Notes: generated from the letters alone by a model not told the origin. 64,000 nucleotides of DNA from Verrucomicrobia bacterium S94 (GCA_004299845.1 CP036201.1:1488001-1552000), one strand, 5' to 3'. Shown: positions 48,262-58,704, counted from the stretch's first letter. Numbers and translations: made by a program.

Positions 48262-49704
48262 ATGTCTAAACCGATTCCCTTTACCAATACCTATGCCCGT
48301 TTACCCGAACGTTTTTATGCCCGACAACGCGGAACTGCGGTGCCGGCGCCTCAACGAATCCGCACCAATCCCGCACTGGCACAGGAGCTGGGTATTGATC
48401 CCGCGTGGCTGGAAACTCAGGAAGCCCTCAACATCTTTTCAGGAAACCGGATTGCCGCGGGCTCCGAACCGTTGGCACAGGCATATGCCGGACATCAGTT
48501 CGGCGGTTTTGTGCCGCAGCTGGGCGATGGCCGGGCCCTGCTGCTCGGCGAAGTGATCGATCAAAACGGCAATCGGCGCGATATCCAGCTTAAAGGCTCC
48601 GGCCGCACGCCGTTCTCGCGCGGCGGTGACGGCAAATCGGCATTGGGTCCGGTGCTGCGCGAATATATCGTCAGTGAGGCGATGTATGCGCTGGGTGTAC
48701 CGACGACACGTGCGCTGGCGGCGGTTGCCTCCGGAGAAGCAGTGATGCGGCAGGAGGGCCCATTGCCCGGCGGCGTTTTCACCCGGGTGGCGGCCAGTCA
48801 TATTCGGGTCGGTACCTTTCAGTATTTTTATGCACGTAACGATGAAGATGCCCTGCGTGAACTGGCGGATTATACCATCGCTCGCCATTATCCCGATGCA
48901 GCCGAAGCGGAGAACCCGTATATTGCCTTACTGGACGGTATAGTTGCAGCACAGGCAAAACTGATTCCGCACTGGATGTCGCTCGGATTTATCCATGGTG
49001 TAATGAATACCGATAACACCGCGGTATCAGGCGAAACCATCGATTACGGCCCCTGTGCATTCATGGACGAATTTCATCCGAACTGTGTGTTCAGTTCGAT
49101 TGACCACGGTGGGCGCTATGCATGGGGAAGCCAGCCGGATATGGCACGCTGGAACCTGAACCGTTTTGCCGAAACACTGCTGCCTCTGATCGATGGCGAC
49201 AGCGGCACCGCGCTGGATAAAGCGAAAAAAGCGCTTATGAATTTTATGATCATTTTCCGCGCCGAATATGACCGCCGGTTCCGTGCAAAATTCGGTCTGC
49301 CCGCTGATGCCCCATTGGACATCGTGCGTAGCGGGCTCTCGCTGCTGACTAAACACCAAATTGATTTCACGCTGTTTTTCCGTCACCTCACCTACGAGAA
49401 CCCGGACGAACTGCGCACCTTTTTTACGGATCCCAGTCCATTCGAAAGCTGGCATGCATCATGGAAAACAGCCACCCGTTCCAAACCGGAAACGGAAGCG
49501 ATGCAGAAAGCAAATCCGGTTCTGATTCCGCGCAACCACCGTATCGAACAGGCCATTCAGGCGGCGTATGCCGGAAACTATGCTCCCTTCCACCGGCTCG
49601 TTGATGCACTGGCCAAACCCTATGAGCTCCGAAGCGAATATTCAGAATATGAAAAGGCTCCGATGCCCGATGAACTCGTTCATCAGACCTTCTGCGGAAC
49701 GTAG
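48262..49704 (+). CDS. selO: SelO family protein adenylyltransferase (YdiU)
   Basis: A 480-residue pseudokinase-fold enzyme that transfers AMP from ATP to hydroxyl side chains of proteins and is linked to redox stress. Family segments are AYAGHQFGGFVPQLGDGRALLLGE, LKGSGRTPFSRGGDGKSALGPVLREYIVSEAM, RVAASHIRVGTFQYF, GFIHGVMNTDN and CAFMDEF. A Cys third from the C-terminus (FCGT) matches the conserved terminal Cys/Sec region of the family. No clear ribosome-binding site precedes the ATG. It diverges from xthA and converges with the aminomutase gene, leaving 8 bases between stops. Confidence 0.94.
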   Translation: MSKPIPFTNTYARLPERFYARQRGTAVPAPQRIRTNPALAQELGIDPAWLETQEALNIFSGNRIAAGSEPLAQAYAGHQFGGFVPQLGDGRALLLGEVIDQNGNRRDIQLKGSGRTPFSRGGDGKSALGPVLREYIVSEAMYALGVPTTRALAAVASGEAVMRQEGPLPGGVFTRVAASHIRVGTFQYFYARNDEDALRELADYTIARHYPDAAEAENPYIALLDGIVAAQAKLIPHWMSLGFIHGVMNTDNTAVSGETIDYGPCAFMDEFHPNCVFSSIDHGGRYAWGSQPDMARWNLNRFAETLLPLIDGDSGTALDKAKKALMNFMIIFRAEYDRRFRAKFGLPADAPLDIVRSGLSLLTKHQIDFTLFFRHLTYENPDELRTFFTDPSPFESWHASWKTATRSKPETEAMQKANPVLIPRNHRIEQAIQAAYAGNYAPFHRLVDALAKPYELRSEYSEYEKAPMPDELVHQTFCGT

Positions 49705-49712
49705 CGTCCGGC

Positions 49713-50771
49713 TCAATACACCTCGGGGTAGAAATAATCCTTCCCCAGATAATTTTTAAAGGTAACGCCCTTGTCGGTTCGCGTCAGCTGCGCTTTATCA
49801 AGAATCGGAACTTTTCCGCCGCCGCCGGGAGCATCAATAACATATTGCGGAACGGCGAGGCCGCAGATATGACCATGCAGAGATTGAACGAGCTCAATCC
49901 CCTTTTCCACCGTGGTGCGGAAATGCTCGGAACCCCTGACGGGATCGCACTGCAGTAAATAATAGGGTTTCACGTTGATTTCGAGCAGGCCGTAAAACAG
50001 ATCCACAAGCGATTGGGTGTCGTCGTTCACTCCTTTTAACAGAACCGTTTGACTGACCATTCCGATTCCATGGTCGGAAAGTTTACGGCAGGCTGTTTTT
50101 GTTTCGGGCGAAAGCTCGGCTTCGTGAATAAAGTGCAGACTGAGCCAGACCCGGTGTTTCCGAAGCACGTAACAAAGTCCGTCGGTAATCCGCTGCGGCA
50201 GAACCACCGGCACTTTGGAGCCGATACGTACCATGCGGACATGCGGAATGTTCCGGACGCGGGAAAGCAGCTCATCAAGCACGGAATCGGTCATTGTGAG
50301 CGGATCACCGCCGGAAATCAGAACATCGCGGATTTCAGTGTGCTCCTCAATATACCGAAATGTCTCATCAAATGTGGAAACATCGAACGCCAGCGGTTTT
50401 CCGACCATGCGGGAGCGGGTGCAGTAGCGGCAGTAGGTGGAACAAAAGGTTGTGGCCAGAAAGAGCACTTTGTCAGGATAGGTATGAATGAGGTGCGGTG
50501 TGGCGCGGTGATCCTCTTCTCCCAGCGGATCCGCCAGCTCTCCGGTGCCTACGTTGTTTTCGGCTGCAGTCGGAATGACGGTTTTGCGCAAAGCATCATT
50601 TTTGAGCAATGCGGCATAGTGCGGGGTTACGGCAAAGGAGAGCGGGATGTCGCCTTCAAACGCTGCGCGCTCATCGACGGAGAGGTTGATATATTCTTCC
50701 AGCTGTTCCCGCGTGACGATGCGATTGGCAATCTGCCACTTCCAATCATTGTAAAATTCATTATGGTTCAT
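49713..50771 (-). CDS. lysine 2,3-aminomutase family radical SAM protein (KamA/EpmB-like)
   Basis: A 352-residue cytoplasmic radical SAM enzyme with the 4Fe-4S motif CSTYCRYC (Cys-x3-Cys-x2-Cys) in TTFCSTYCRYCTRSRM. PLP-dependent aminomutase features follow: VLISGGDPLTM, RIGSKVPVVLPQRIT and the C-terminal VPQYVIDAPGGGGKVP. KamA makes beta-lysine, often as a compatible solute in salt-adapted organisms, whereas EpmB modifies elongation factor P. At this length, with a PGGGGK C-terminus, KamA/AblA-like seems more likely. No ablB-type acetyltransferase or EF-P partner is adjacent, so the role stays open. Divergent from the polyprenyl synthetase gene. Confidence 0.88.
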   Translation of the reverse strand: MNHNEFYNDWKWQIANRIVTREQLEEYINLSVDERAAFEGDIPLSFAVTPHYAALLKNDALRKTVIPTAAENNVGTGELADPLGEEDHRATPHLIHTYPDKVLFLATTFCSTYCRYCTRSRMVGKPLAFDVSTFDETFRYIEEHTEIRDVLISGGDPLTMTDSVLDELLSRVRNIPHVRMVRIGSKVPVVLPQRITDGLCYVLRKHRVWLSLHFIHEAELSPETKTACRKLSDHGIGMVSQTVLLKGVNDDTQSLVDLFYGLLEINVKPYYLLQCDPVRGSEHFRTTVEKGIELVQSLHGHICGLAVPQYVIDAPGGGGKVPILDKAQLTRTDKGVTFKNYLGKDYFYPEVY

Positions 50772-50896
50772 GTTTTTTTCAGACCGGATGAACAGGATGA
50801 GCTGTTATTAAATCAGGATTAATCTGTTTAGCCGGTCACAATACCTTTCATGTTGCGGACGGTTGACATGATAAAAACGGTCGGCATTATAGGCGG

Positions 50897-51769
50897 ATGT
50901 CTACAGATAAAAACCAGATCGAAGTGCAATTAAAAAAGGTTCAGGCGGCTATGCTTGAAAGCCTGAACGATACCAACCTTAATCAGCTGATTTCCGATAA
51001 TAAGAATATTCTCGGTAGCGGAAAAATGCTCCGTTCGCAACTGGTGCTCGCGCTGGGCGCGGCCAACGGAATTCCGGAGCGGGATCTGATCAACGCTGCG
51101 GCGGCTGTGGACATGATTCACGGGGCGAGTCTGCTGCACGACGATGTGATCGACGGCGGTATCATTCGCCGGGGCGCTCCGACCTTTTGGAAAAAATACG
51201 GTATAAACGGAGCCATTCTGTTCGGTGATGTACTGATGTTTAAGGCGCTGTCGCTGCTCGTAGAGGTCAACCGTGTGGATCTGCTGAGCGAACTGATCGA
51301 CCGCACCGGCGAAGTCTGCCGGTCGGAAGTGGAACAGGAGCTGATTCTGCGCGGCTCACCCGGAACCTGGGAAGAATGTGAACTGGTCGGCCGTTATAAA
51401 ACCGGATCGCTGTTTGCTTTTGCGGCCGTCGCCGGCGGAAACCGGGAAAAAGAGCAGACGGATGCGCTGCGCGAAGCGGGGTATATTCTTGGCACGGCCT
51501 ACCAGCTGGCAGACGATGTGCTGGATGCTTCCGGAAATGAGGAAATTTCCGGAAAAACACTCGGAACGGATGATCAACGCGGCAAAACAACCGCTATTAC
51601 CGCCACGAAAAACGCTCCGGAGGATCCGATTTCCTACCTTTTCCAACTGCTGGAAAAATCGTCCGATCTGCTGAAAATATGGCCGGAAATACATGCAGCA
51701 TGGAATACGTTTTTAAAGATAACCATGATCCCTGTTTTGGAAAAACACGTAAGCGCATCCGTTGAATAG
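50897..51769 (+). CDS. polyprenyl (all-trans) diphosphate synthase
   Basis: A 290-residue cytoplasmic prenyltransferase that extends isoprenoid chains with IPP. The first Asp-rich motif is HDDVID in GASLLHDDVIDGG (about residues 73-85), and the second is DDVLD in YQLADDVLDASG (about 205-216). The basic KMLRSQLVLALG segment corresponds to the usual GGKRLRP region in modified form. It is somewhat shorter than the ~320-residue octaprenyl synthases. It probably supplies a side chain for the quinone used by the adjacent Na+-NQR; chain length cannot be judged. It stands alone; the 261 bases to nqrA contain no gene. Confidence 0.88.
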   Translation: MSTDKNQIEVQLKKVQAAMLESLNDTNLNQLISDNKNILGSGKMLRSQLVLALGAANGIPERDLINAAAAVDMIHGASLLHDDVIDGGIIRRGAPTFWKKYGINGAILFGDVLMFKALSLLVEVNRVDLLSELIDRTGEVCRSEVEQELILRGSPGTWEECELVGRYKTGSLFAFAAVAGGNREKEQTDALREAGYILGTAYQLADDVLDASGNEEISGKTLGTDDQRGKTTAITATKNAPEDPISYLFQLLEKSSDLLKIWPEIHAAWNTFLKITMIPVLEKHVSASVE

Positions 51770-52030
51770 CAACGATTAACGCTTTCCAAACGAATCATGA
51801 GCGTATTTGTAATAATTTTGACTTTCCGCAACAGATCCAAATCGGTATAGAGATACCCATTACGCGGTTTTCCCCCTTTTTTCCGGGGGACTTCTGCGGG
51901 TAGAAATAGCATTCGATGTATTTTTATCTAATTTGTCTCATGACATTTTGTCTGAATAGCGATAGGTTTCTGCGCTTTTCAGCAACAAGGTGCGATTTTT
52001 CGTACAAGAAATCCGAGGAGTGAAAATAGC

Positions 52031-53389
52031 GTGGCTAACTTCAAAATTAAAAAAGGCTTCGATGTCAAGGTGGTCGGCAAGCCGTCCACGAACGTCGAAG
52101 AATATGCGAGCCAGCAGCTTTTCACGGTCTACCCTTCCGAGTTTGAAGGGCTGAAAGTTCGCCTTAAGGTTAAGGCGGGCGAGACCGTAAAGCGCGGTGA
52201 CGTATTGTTTGAAAACAAGAAAAACGAAAAAATGGTTTTTCGTTCGCCCTGCGCCGGAACGGTCAAGGCTATCAACCTGGGCGCACGGCGTTTCCCGGTT
52301 GAAATCCAGATCGAGAAGGATGCGCAGAGCCAGGACAACGTTACGTTCGAGACCTATACCCGCGACAGTGTGGGACAGCTCTCCCGTGAACAGGTGGCGG
52401 ATCATCTGCTGAACACCGGCGTCTGGCCGCTGATCAAGCAGCGTCCCTTTAATAAAATCGCTGATCCGGACGCTGCGCCGAAAGCGGTCTTTATCAATGC
52501 CTGCAACTCCGCACCGTATCAGGCGGATTTCAGCCTTATCCTTAAAGGAGACGAAGAGGCGTTTCAGACCGGGATCAATGCCCTGGCGAAACTGACCGAA
52601 GGCAAAGTGCATCTTTGCAAATCGGCCGGTTCCGACATACCGGACTTTAAAAATGCTGAAAGCCACACGTTTTCCGGAAAACATCCATCCGGAAACACCA
52701 GCGTACACATCAACCGGATCAGCCCGATTCTTCCGCACGATACAGTTTACACAATTACAGCCCAGAATGTGATCCTGATCGGGAAAACCCTGCTGACCGG
52801 CGAACTTCCGAAAACCAAAATCATCGCACTTGCGGGACCGGCGGTTAAGGAAGAATTCCGCAAATATTATAAGGTGGAGATTGGCGGATCACTGGAATCC
52901 CTGCTGAGCAAAGCGATTCAGGGCGACGACGTCCGGCTGATTAACGGCAATGTTCTCTGGGGCAGCCAGATAAAGGCCGATGCCTGCGTTCCGTATTATG
53001 GATCGGAAATATTCGCACTGGAAGAAGACCGCTCGCGTCACCTGCTGGGCTGGACAACACCGGGCCTGTTCCAGTACAGCGCGCACCGCGTGAATATCTC
53101 CTCTTTCTTCGGTTTTTCCCACGACTGGAAACTCGGCACTAATCTGCACGGTTCACACCGCGCCATGGTGGTTACCGGATGGATGGATAAATTCCAGCCG
53201 TTGAATATTATGACCGATTTCCTGATCCGTGCCGCGCTGGCACATGACACCGATGAGATGATTCAGCTCGGTATCCTTGAAACCGATCCGGAAGATTTTG
53301 CACTGGCTTCTTTTGTCGACCCGCACAAGACCGATGTCTGCGGCATCATCAAACGCGGCCTGGAAGAGATCGAGGAGGAAGGAATTTAA
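52031..53389 (+). CDS. nqrA: Na+-translocating NADH:quinone reductase subunit A
   Basis: A 452-residue peripheral subunit of the Na+-NQR complex, thought to carry the quinone site. Family segments are KIKKGFDVKVVGKP at the N-terminus, VKRGDVLFENKK, FRSPCAGTVKAINLGARR, a central AVFINACNSAPYQAD and the HRVNISSFFGF and ADACVPY regions towards the end. It begins with GTG behind GAGGAG. It is the first of six genes in the standard nqrABCDEF order, with the next ATG overlapping its stop. NqrA, absent from the related Rnf complex, identifies this as NQR. Confidence 0.95.
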   Translation: MANFKIKKGFDVKVVGKPSTNVEEYASQQLFTVYPSEFEGLKVRLKVKAGETVKRGDVLFENKKNEKMVFRSPCAGTVKAINLGARRFPVEIQIEKDAQSQDNVTFETYTRDSVGQLSREQVADHLLNTGVWPLIKQRPFNKIADPDAAPKAVFINACNSAPYQADFSLILKGDEEAFQTGINALAKLTEGKVHLCKSAGSDIPDFKNAESHTFSGKHPSGNTSVHINRISPILPHDTVYTITAQNVILIGKTLLTGELPKTKIIALAGPAVKEEFRKYYKVEIGGSLESLLSKAIQGDDVRLINGNVLWGSQIKADACVPYYGSEIFALEEDRSRHLLGWTTPGLFQYSAHRVNISSFFGFSHDWKLGTNLHGSHRAMVVTGWMDKFQPLNIMTDFLIRAALAHDTDEMIQLGILETDPEDFALASFVDPHKTDVCGIIKRGLEEIEEEGI

Positions 53390-54624
53390 TGAAAGCCCTA
53401 TTCGACTTTATGGATAAGAACATTGCCCCGTTGTTTGAAAAAGGCGGCAAGTTCGAACGCCTCTACCCCCTGTGGGAAGCGGGCGACACCTTTAACCGCA
53501 CACCGGCCGATGTCACCCCGAGTGCTCCGCACGTTCGGGACTCTATTGACCAGAAGCGGTTGATGATCTTTGTAATCTACGCCCTGATTCCATGTATTCT
53601 TTTCGGAATCTGGAACGCCGGTAACCAGTTTAATCTGGCAAACGGTATTGAGTCGACCTTCGGGGCCGACATGGCCCGCGGAGCACTGATGGTTCTTCCG
53701 ATCATTTTTGTTTCGTATGCCGTCGGCGGCCTCTGGGAAGTGCTCTTCGCCGTCATACGACGACACGAAATCAACGAAGGCTTCCTGGTCACCGGCATGC
53801 TATTCCCGTTGACCCTGGCTCCGACGATTCCGCTCTGGCAGGTTGCGATCGGTATTTCGTTCGGCATCGTAATCGGCAAGGAAATCTTCGGCGGTGTGGG
53901 CTACAACATCCTGAACCCTGCTCTGACCGCCCGTGCATTTCTCTTCTTCGCCTATCCGGCGCAGATTTCGGGCGATAAAGTCTGGGTGGGCTCACTTGCG
54001 GAATCCCCCTCCATCGTCAACAGCATCCTCGGTCATTCCGGTGAATATGTTGACGGGGTAACTCAGGCCACGCCGCTTGCTGTTGCTGCGGCGGCTAAAG
54101 GAAGCGGAATGGCAGCGGTTGATGCCCTCAACCATGCCGGCTATACCCTGCAGAATATGACGGTCGGAAATATTCCGGGATCAATCGGCTCCACCTCCGT
54201 AATTGCAATTCTGATCGGTATGGGCTTCCTGATGCTGACCGGCATCGCCTCCTGGCGCGTTATGGTCAGCGGGATTATCGGATGCGCTATGATGGGCCTG
54301 CTGTTCAATGCGCTTCCGCTCGACAATGAGTTTGCATCATTGCCCTGGTTTTACCATCTGGTTATGGGCGGCTTCCTTTTCGGTATTGTCTTTATGGCCA
54401 CCGATCCGGTTTCCGCATCAGCTACGAACGTAGGTAAGTTTATCTACGGCTTCCTGATCGGTGCTCTTACTGTATTGATCCGCGTCGCCAACCCGGCCTA
54501 TCCGGAAGGCGCCATGCTGGCGATTCTGTTCATGAACGTGATGGCCCCGCTGGTTGACCACTTCGTGGTTCAGGGACACATTAAAAAACGTACTGCTTAT
54601 GCGAGGGCTTTGAACAATGCGTGA
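53389..54624 (+). CDS. nqrB: Na+-translocating NADH:quinone reductase subunit B
   Basis: A 411-residue integral membrane subunit related to RnfD. It has about ten hydrophobic helices, beginning with LMIFVIYALIPCILFGIWN. The segment DGVTQATPLAV, around residue 223, corresponds to the site where FMN is attached to Thr. The sequence TDPVSASATNVGKFIYGF near the end is also typical. NqrB is part of the Na+ path and electron route to quinone. Its ATG overlaps the last base of nqrA, and its 3' end overlaps nqrC by 8 bases. Confidence 0.95.
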   Translation: MKALFDFMDKNIAPLFEKGGKFERLYPLWEAGDTFNRTPADVTPSAPHVRDSIDQKRLMIFVIYALIPCILFGIWNAGNQFNLANGIESTFGADMARGALMVLPIIFVSYAVGGLWEVLFAVIRRHEINEGFLVTGMLFPLTLAPTIPLWQVAIGISFGIVIGKEIFGGVGYNILNPALTARAFLFFAYPAQISGDKVWVGSLAESPSIVNSILGHSGEYVDGVTQATPLAVAAAAKGSGMAAVDALNHAGYTLQNMTVGNIPGSIGSTSVIAILIGMGFLMLTGIASWRVMVSGIIGCAMMGLLFNALPLDNEFASLPWFYHLVMGGFLFGIVFMATDPVSASATNVGKFIYGFLIGALTVLIRVANPAYPEGAMLAILFMNVMAPLVDHFVVQGHIKKRTAYARALNNA

Positions 54625-55255
54625 AGATACTAGAACCTTAGTTTTTGCAGCAGGCACCTGCCTGGTGGTGAGCCTGCTGCTCTCCGTGACTGCCGCGGCC
54701 CTCAAGCCGGCGCAGGTGGCCAATGAAAAACTGGATGTGAAGAAAAACATCATCAAAGCATTCGGTATTGACCTTTCAAATAAAGCGGAATGGACCCCGG
54801 AAAAAATCGAGGAAACATTTGCAACCTATATTGCTGATGCGTCTTCCGATGGACTGCTGGTCTATACCTGGACGGATGAGGGTTCGGATACCCCCTCCAA
54901 ATATGCCTTCCCGATTTCGGGCAAAGGTCTCTGGGGTGATATCTATGGATACCTCGCCCTGCAGAGCGACCTCGAAACGATCGCGGGTATCAGTTTCTAC
55001 AAACACGTCGAGACTCCCGGCCTCGGCGCGGAAATTGAAAAACCGTGGTTCCAGAACGACTTCAAAGGTAAAAAACTTTACGACGACGGCGTACCGACCG
55101 AATTCAAGGTTGTGAAACCCGGGGCCGAAAAAGATGACTCATCTGTAGACGGCATTTCCGGTGCAACACTGACCGGTAAAGGGGTGCAGGCCTTCATTCG
55201 TAAGGATGCAGCCACATACGCAGAATACTTCAACACGCTTAAGGAGGGCAAATAA
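54617..55255 (+). CDS. nqrC: Na+-translocating NADH:quinone reductase subunit C
   Basis: A 212-residue subunit with one N-terminal membrane helix ([22 protein letters not shown]) and a periplasm-facing domain. The FMN-attachment motif SGATLTG (Thr esterified to FMN) lies within [14 protein letters not shown] about residues 175-188, preceded by the [11 protein letters not shown] segment shared with RnfG. A little shorter than many NqrC proteins (~250). The start overlaps the nqrB end, and its stop overlaps the nqrD ATG. Confidence 0.94.
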   Translation: MREDTRTLVFAAGTCLVVSLLLSVTAAALKPAQVANEKLDVKKNIIKAFGIDLSNKAEWTPEKIEETFATYIADASSDGLLVYTWTDEGSDTPSKYAFPISGKGLWGDIYGYLALQSDLETIAGISFYKHVETPGLGAEIEKPWFQNDFKGKKLYDDGVPTEFKVVKPGAEKDDSSVDGISGATLTGKGVQAFIRKDAATYAEYFNTLKEGK

Positions 55256-55857
55256 TGGCTTCCGCTGCTAAAAAAATATTAATGGATCCGTTTTCGGATA
55301 ATAACCCGATTACCGTTCAGGTACTGGGCATCTGCTCGGCACTTGCGGTAACCGTTAAACTTGATACCGCAATCGTCATGACGTTGGCCCTGACCTCGGT
55401 GGTCTCGCTTTCGAACCTGGTGATCTCGTTGTTGCGGAATGTAATCCCGGCCGGCATCCGGATGATTGTCGAAATGGCCGTGATTGCCTCGCTGGTAATT
55501 ATTGCCGACCAGTTACTGAAAGCCTACCTGTTTGATATTTCCAAACAGCTTTCGGTTTTCGTGGGTCTGATTATTACCAACTGTATCGTAATGGGACGCG
55601 CCGAAGCATTCGCCCTGCAGAACGGTCCCAAGGAGTCACTCCTTGACGGTCTTGGAAACGGTCTTGGTTACGGGATCATCCTGATCACGGTGGCCGCACT
55701 TCGTGAGCTTATCGGTTTCGGTACCCTGTATAATTTTCCGATTCTTCCCGAAAACTATATGGGCAACGGCCTGGTGCTTCTCGCACCAGGAGCATTTATC
55801 ATCCTGGGGCTGCTCATCTGGCTGCAGCGCACCATTACCAAATATGTGGAGGAGTAA
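55255..55857 (+). CDS. nqrD: Na+-translocating NADH:quinone reductase subunit D
   Basis: A 200-residue integral membrane subunit with six hydrophobic helices, related to RnfE. Typical segments are [23 protein letters not shown] and the [15 protein letters not shown] motif, which carries the Cys taking part in the intramembrane iron site with NqrE, and [11 protein letters not shown]. It overlaps nqrC by one base and precedes nqrE by 3 bases. Confidence 0.95.
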   Translation: MASAAKKILMDPFSDNNPITVQVLGICSALAVTVKLDTAIVMTLALTSVVSLSNLVISLLRNVIPAGIRMIVEMAVIASLVIIADQLLKAYLFDISKQLSVFVGLIITNCIVMGRAEAFALQNGPKESLLDGLGNGLGYGIILITVAALRELIGFGTLYNFPILPENYMGNGLVLLAPGAFIILGLLIWLQRTITKYVEE

Positions 55858-55860
55858 GCC

Positions 55861-56466
55861 ATGGATCTGCTAAGTTTAGCCGTTGAATCAATCTTTATTC
55901 AGAACATCCTGCTGGCCTCGTTCCTCGGGATGTGCTCCTTCCTTGCCTGTTCGAAGAAGGTGGACACGGCCATCGGTCTCGGTTTTGCGGTCATTTTCGT
56001 TCTGACCATTACCGTGCCGGCCAACTGGGCCATTTACACCTTTCTGCTGAAACCGGGCGCTTTGGCCTGGGCAGGACTGCCCGATCTGGATCTGAGCTTC
56101 CTGAACTTTATCTGCTTTATTGCAACGATTGCCTCCATGGTACAGCTCGTTGAAATGATTCTCGATAAGTTCTTTCCGGCTCTCTACCACGCACTGGGTA
56201 TCTTCCTGCCGCTCATCACCGTGAACTGTGCAATCCTCGGCGGCTCGCTCTTTATGGTGGAACGAAGCTATGGATTTGCAGAATCCGTGGTGTACGGCGC
56301 AAGTTCCGGTACCGGCTGGCTGCTGGCGATTGCCGCCATGGCCGCGATTCGGAAAAAGCTGCGTTACTCTCACCTGCCGGACGGCCTTAAAGGGCTGGGA
56401 ATCACTATGATCATGACCGGCCTGATGGCAATGGCCTTTATGTGCTTCGCCGGCATCAGTCTCTAA
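55861..56466 (+). CDS. nqrE: Na+-translocating NADH:quinone reductase subunit E
   Basis: A 201-residue integral membrane subunit with six hydrophobic helices, related to RnfA. Typical segments are [28 protein letters not shown] and [17 protein letters not shown], whose Cys pairs with that of NqrD at the intramembrane iron centre. GGAGTAAGCC precedes its ATG at close range after nqrD. Confidence 0.95.
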   Translation: MDLLSLAVESIFIQNILLASFLGMCSFLACSKKVDTAIGLGFAVIFVLTITVPANWAIYTFLLKPGALAWAGLPDLDLSFLNFICFIATIASMVQLVEMILDKFFPALYHALGIFLPLITVNCAILGGSLFMVERSYGFAESVVYGASSGTGWLLAIAAMAAIRKKLRYSHLPDGLKGLGITMIMTGLMAMAFMCFAGISL

Positions 56467-56479
56467 GGGAATAAAGACT

Positions 56480-57712
56480 ATGGAAAACATAACGTATATT
56501 ATTTCAAGTGTGATCGTCTTCACTGCAGTGATTATGACGCTGGTCATTCTGCTGATGATCGCAGCAAAAAAACTGGTACCTCAGGGACTGGTAAAACTGG
56601 AAATCAACGAAGGGAACCGGGAAGTTGAAGTCAAACCGGGATCGTCTTTGCTGACCGCCCTTTCCACGGATAAAATCTTCCTTCCGTCAGCCTGCGGCGG
56701 TGGTGGCACCTGCGGCATGTGCAAATGTAAAGTGCTCGAAGGCGGCGGGGAGCTGCTGCCGACTGAAGCCGGTCAGGTCACAAAAGCCGAAGCCAAGGAA
56801 GGCGTGCGTCTGGCCTGTCAGCTGAAGGTCAAGGAAGATATGAAGCTCGATATCGAGCCGTCTATCCTCGACATCAAGAAGTACGAATGCACCGTTCGTT
56901 CCAACGACAATGTGGCTACCTTTATTAAAGAGCTCGTCGTTGAACTACCGAAAGGCGAAAAGCTCGACTTCCGAGCCGGCGGTTACATTCAGATCGACGT
57001 TCCTGCCTATAAGGATCTTTCATACAAGACGTTTGATATCGCCGAAGAATATCGCAGCGACTGGGATAAATTCAATGTGTGGGACAACGTTGCCTCAAAC
57101 GATGAACCCTGCTTCCGGGCATATTCGATGGCCAACTATCCGCTCGAGGATGACATCATCATGCTCAACATTCGTATCGCGTCGCCGCCGCCGGGCACCA
57201 GCTATCCGCCGGGCATCTGCTCCAGTTACGTATTCAGCCTGAAACCGGGCGACAAAATTACCATCTCCGGTCCGTACGGTGAATTCTTTGCCAAGGAAAC
57301 CGATCGCGAAATGTGTTTCATCGGCGGTGGTGCCGGTATGGCGCCGATGCGCTCGCATATCTACGATCAGCTCAAACGGATCGGCACAGATCGTAAAATC
57401 ACCTTCTGGTATGGCGGCCGCTCGCTGAGAGAGCTGTTCTATGTGGAAGAATTCCGCGAATTGGAAAAACAGTTCCCGAACTTTGAATTCCATATTGCAC
57501 TCAGTGATCCGCTTCCGGAAGACAACTGGGACGGACCGACCGGATTCATCCACCAGGTTGTATATGACAACTACCTCGATCAGCATGAAGACCCGACAGA
57601 GATTGAGTACTATCTCTGTGGACCGCCGATCATGCTCAAATGCGTGAAGGATATGTGCTACGATCTCGGTGTTGAACCCGAAATGATCATGGCCGACGAC
57701 TTCGGCATCTGA
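56480..57712 (+). CDS. nqrF: Na+-translocating NADH:quinone reductase subunit F
   Basis: A 410-residue NADH-oxidising subunit: N-terminal membrane helix (about 5-28), 2Fe-2S ferredoxin domain with Cys72, Cys78, Cys81 and Cys113 ([13 protein letters not shown] and later LACQ), an FAD domain with RAYSMANYP, and an NADH domain with [12 protein letters not shown] and a terminal ADDFGI. It passes electrons from NADH via FAD and the iron-sulfur cluster into the Na+ pump. Last gene of the operon, followed by a strong terminator. Confidence 0.96.
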   Translation: MENITYIISSVIVFTAVIMTLVILLMIAAKKLVPQGLVKLEINEGNREVEVKPGSSLLTALSTDKIFLPSACGGGGTCGMCKCKVLEGGGELLPTEAGQVTKAEAKEGVRLACQLKVKEDMKLDIEPSILDIKKYECTVRSNDNVATFIKELVVELPKGEKLDFRAGGYIQIDVPAYKDLSYKTFDIAEEYRSDWDKFNVWDNVASNDEPCFRAYSMANYPLEDDIIMLNIRIASPPPGTSYPPGICSSYVFSLKPGDKITISGPYGEFFAKETDREMCFIGGGAGMAPMRSHIYDQLKRIGTDRKITFWYGGRSLRELFYVEEFRELEKQFPNFEFHIALSDPLPEDNWDGPTGFIHQVVYDNYLDQHEDPTEIEYYLCGPPIMLKCVKDMCYDLGVEPEMIMADDFGI

Positions 57713-57752
57713 TTCCCGGCGATTGGGATGGCCCAAATCCCCTGGAATATAC

Positions 57753-57786
57753 AAAGCCCGCCCTGAATTACAGGACGGGCTTTTTT
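57753..57786 (+). terminator. intrinsic terminator of the nqr operon
   Basis: AAAGCCCGCCCTG, loop AATTA, CAGGACGGGCTTT, then a T tract, 40 bases after the nqrF stop. A textbook hairpin, with a single mismatch in the stem. Confidence 0.92.
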
Positions 57787-57882
57787 CATACCCCACTATT
57801 CCCTGCTCTGCGCGCTTTGATTTGACCTGCCGGCCCGTACCCCATAAACTGCTTTGAAATAAAGCGCATTCAAGAGGAGGAA

Positions 57883-58704
57883 ATGGTGTCTGATCTGAAA
57901 AAACGGAAGAAAGGCTACAAAAAGAACGGCAAACTCGAACGCGAATACTATGAATCCGAACTGAGACGTCTTCAGGTTGAACTGGTTAAAATGCAGGAAT
58001 GGATTAAACACAAGGGTCTGAAAGTCGTCGTACTGTTCGAAGGGCGCGATGCCGCCGGCAAAGGCGGAGCCATCAAACGCATTACCGAATGCCTCAACCC
58101 GCGCGTCTGCAGCGTGGTTGCAAAAGGGAAACCGACCGAACGCGAAGAGAAACAATGGTATTTTCAGCGCTATGTGCCCCACCTTCCCGCTGAAGGTGAA
58201 ATGGTGCTCTTTGACCGCTCCTGGTATAACTGCCCCGTGGTCGACCGTGTGATGGGCTTTGTGAGCGAAAAAGAGGTTGAGGAATTTTTCATTGCCTGCC
58301 CCCAGTTCGAAAAAATGCTGATCCGCGCCAATACCTATCTCGTTAAATACTGGTTTTCAGTCAGTGACGAGGAACAGGAACGCCGTTTCAAAGATCGTAT
58401 GGAAGATCCCACTAAACGCTGGAAAATCAGCCCCATCGATATGAAATCGCGTAAAAAATGGGTGGAATATTCCAAGGCCAAAGACGAGATGTTCGAAAAA
58501 ACCGACATTCCCGAGAGTCCCTGGTGGGTGGTGGAAGCCGACGATAAGAAAAAAGCACGGCTGAACTGTATTTCCCACCTGCTCAGCCAGATTCCGTATG
58601 AAGATCTGACCCCGGAACAGATTGAATTACCTCCACGACAGGATTACGGCGACTACAAACGGCCGCCCCATGCTGAACAGAACTTCATTCCGCATATTTA
58701 CTAA
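57883..58704 (+). CDS. ppk2: polyphosphate kinase 2 family protein
   Basis: A 273-residue cytoplasmic enzyme that moves phosphate between polyphosphate and nucleotides. Walker A GRDAAGKGG is at about residues 50-58, the lid/Walker B region has LFDRSWYNCPVVDRVMGF, and RRFKDRMEDPTKRWKISPID is typical of the one-domain PPK2 class I. A basic coiled N-terminus (KKRKKGYKKNGKLEREYY) precedes the domain. GAGGAGG lies upstream of the ATG. It stands alone between the nqr terminator and the converging SulP gene. Direction (NDP phosphorylation versus polymer synthesis) cannot be told. Confidence 0.93.
   Translation: MVSDLKKRKKGYKKNGKLEREYYESELRRLQVELVKMQEWIKHKGLKVVVLFEGRDAAGKGGAIKRITECLNPRVCSVVAKGKPTEREEKQWYFQRYVPHLPAEGEMVLFDRSWYNCPVVDRVMGFVSEKEVEEFFIACPQFEKMLIRANTYLVKYWFSVSDEEQERRFKDRMEDPTKRWKISPIDMKSRKKWVEYSKAKDEMFEKTDIPESPWWVVEADDKKKARLNCISHLLSQIPYEDLTPEQIELPPRQDYGDYKRPPHAEQNFIPHIY

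Noticed and set aside
52031-57712. Rnf complex instead of Na+-NQR
   Set aside because: NqrA and an NqrF with ferredoxin, FAD and NADH domains are present; RnfB and RnfC are absent.
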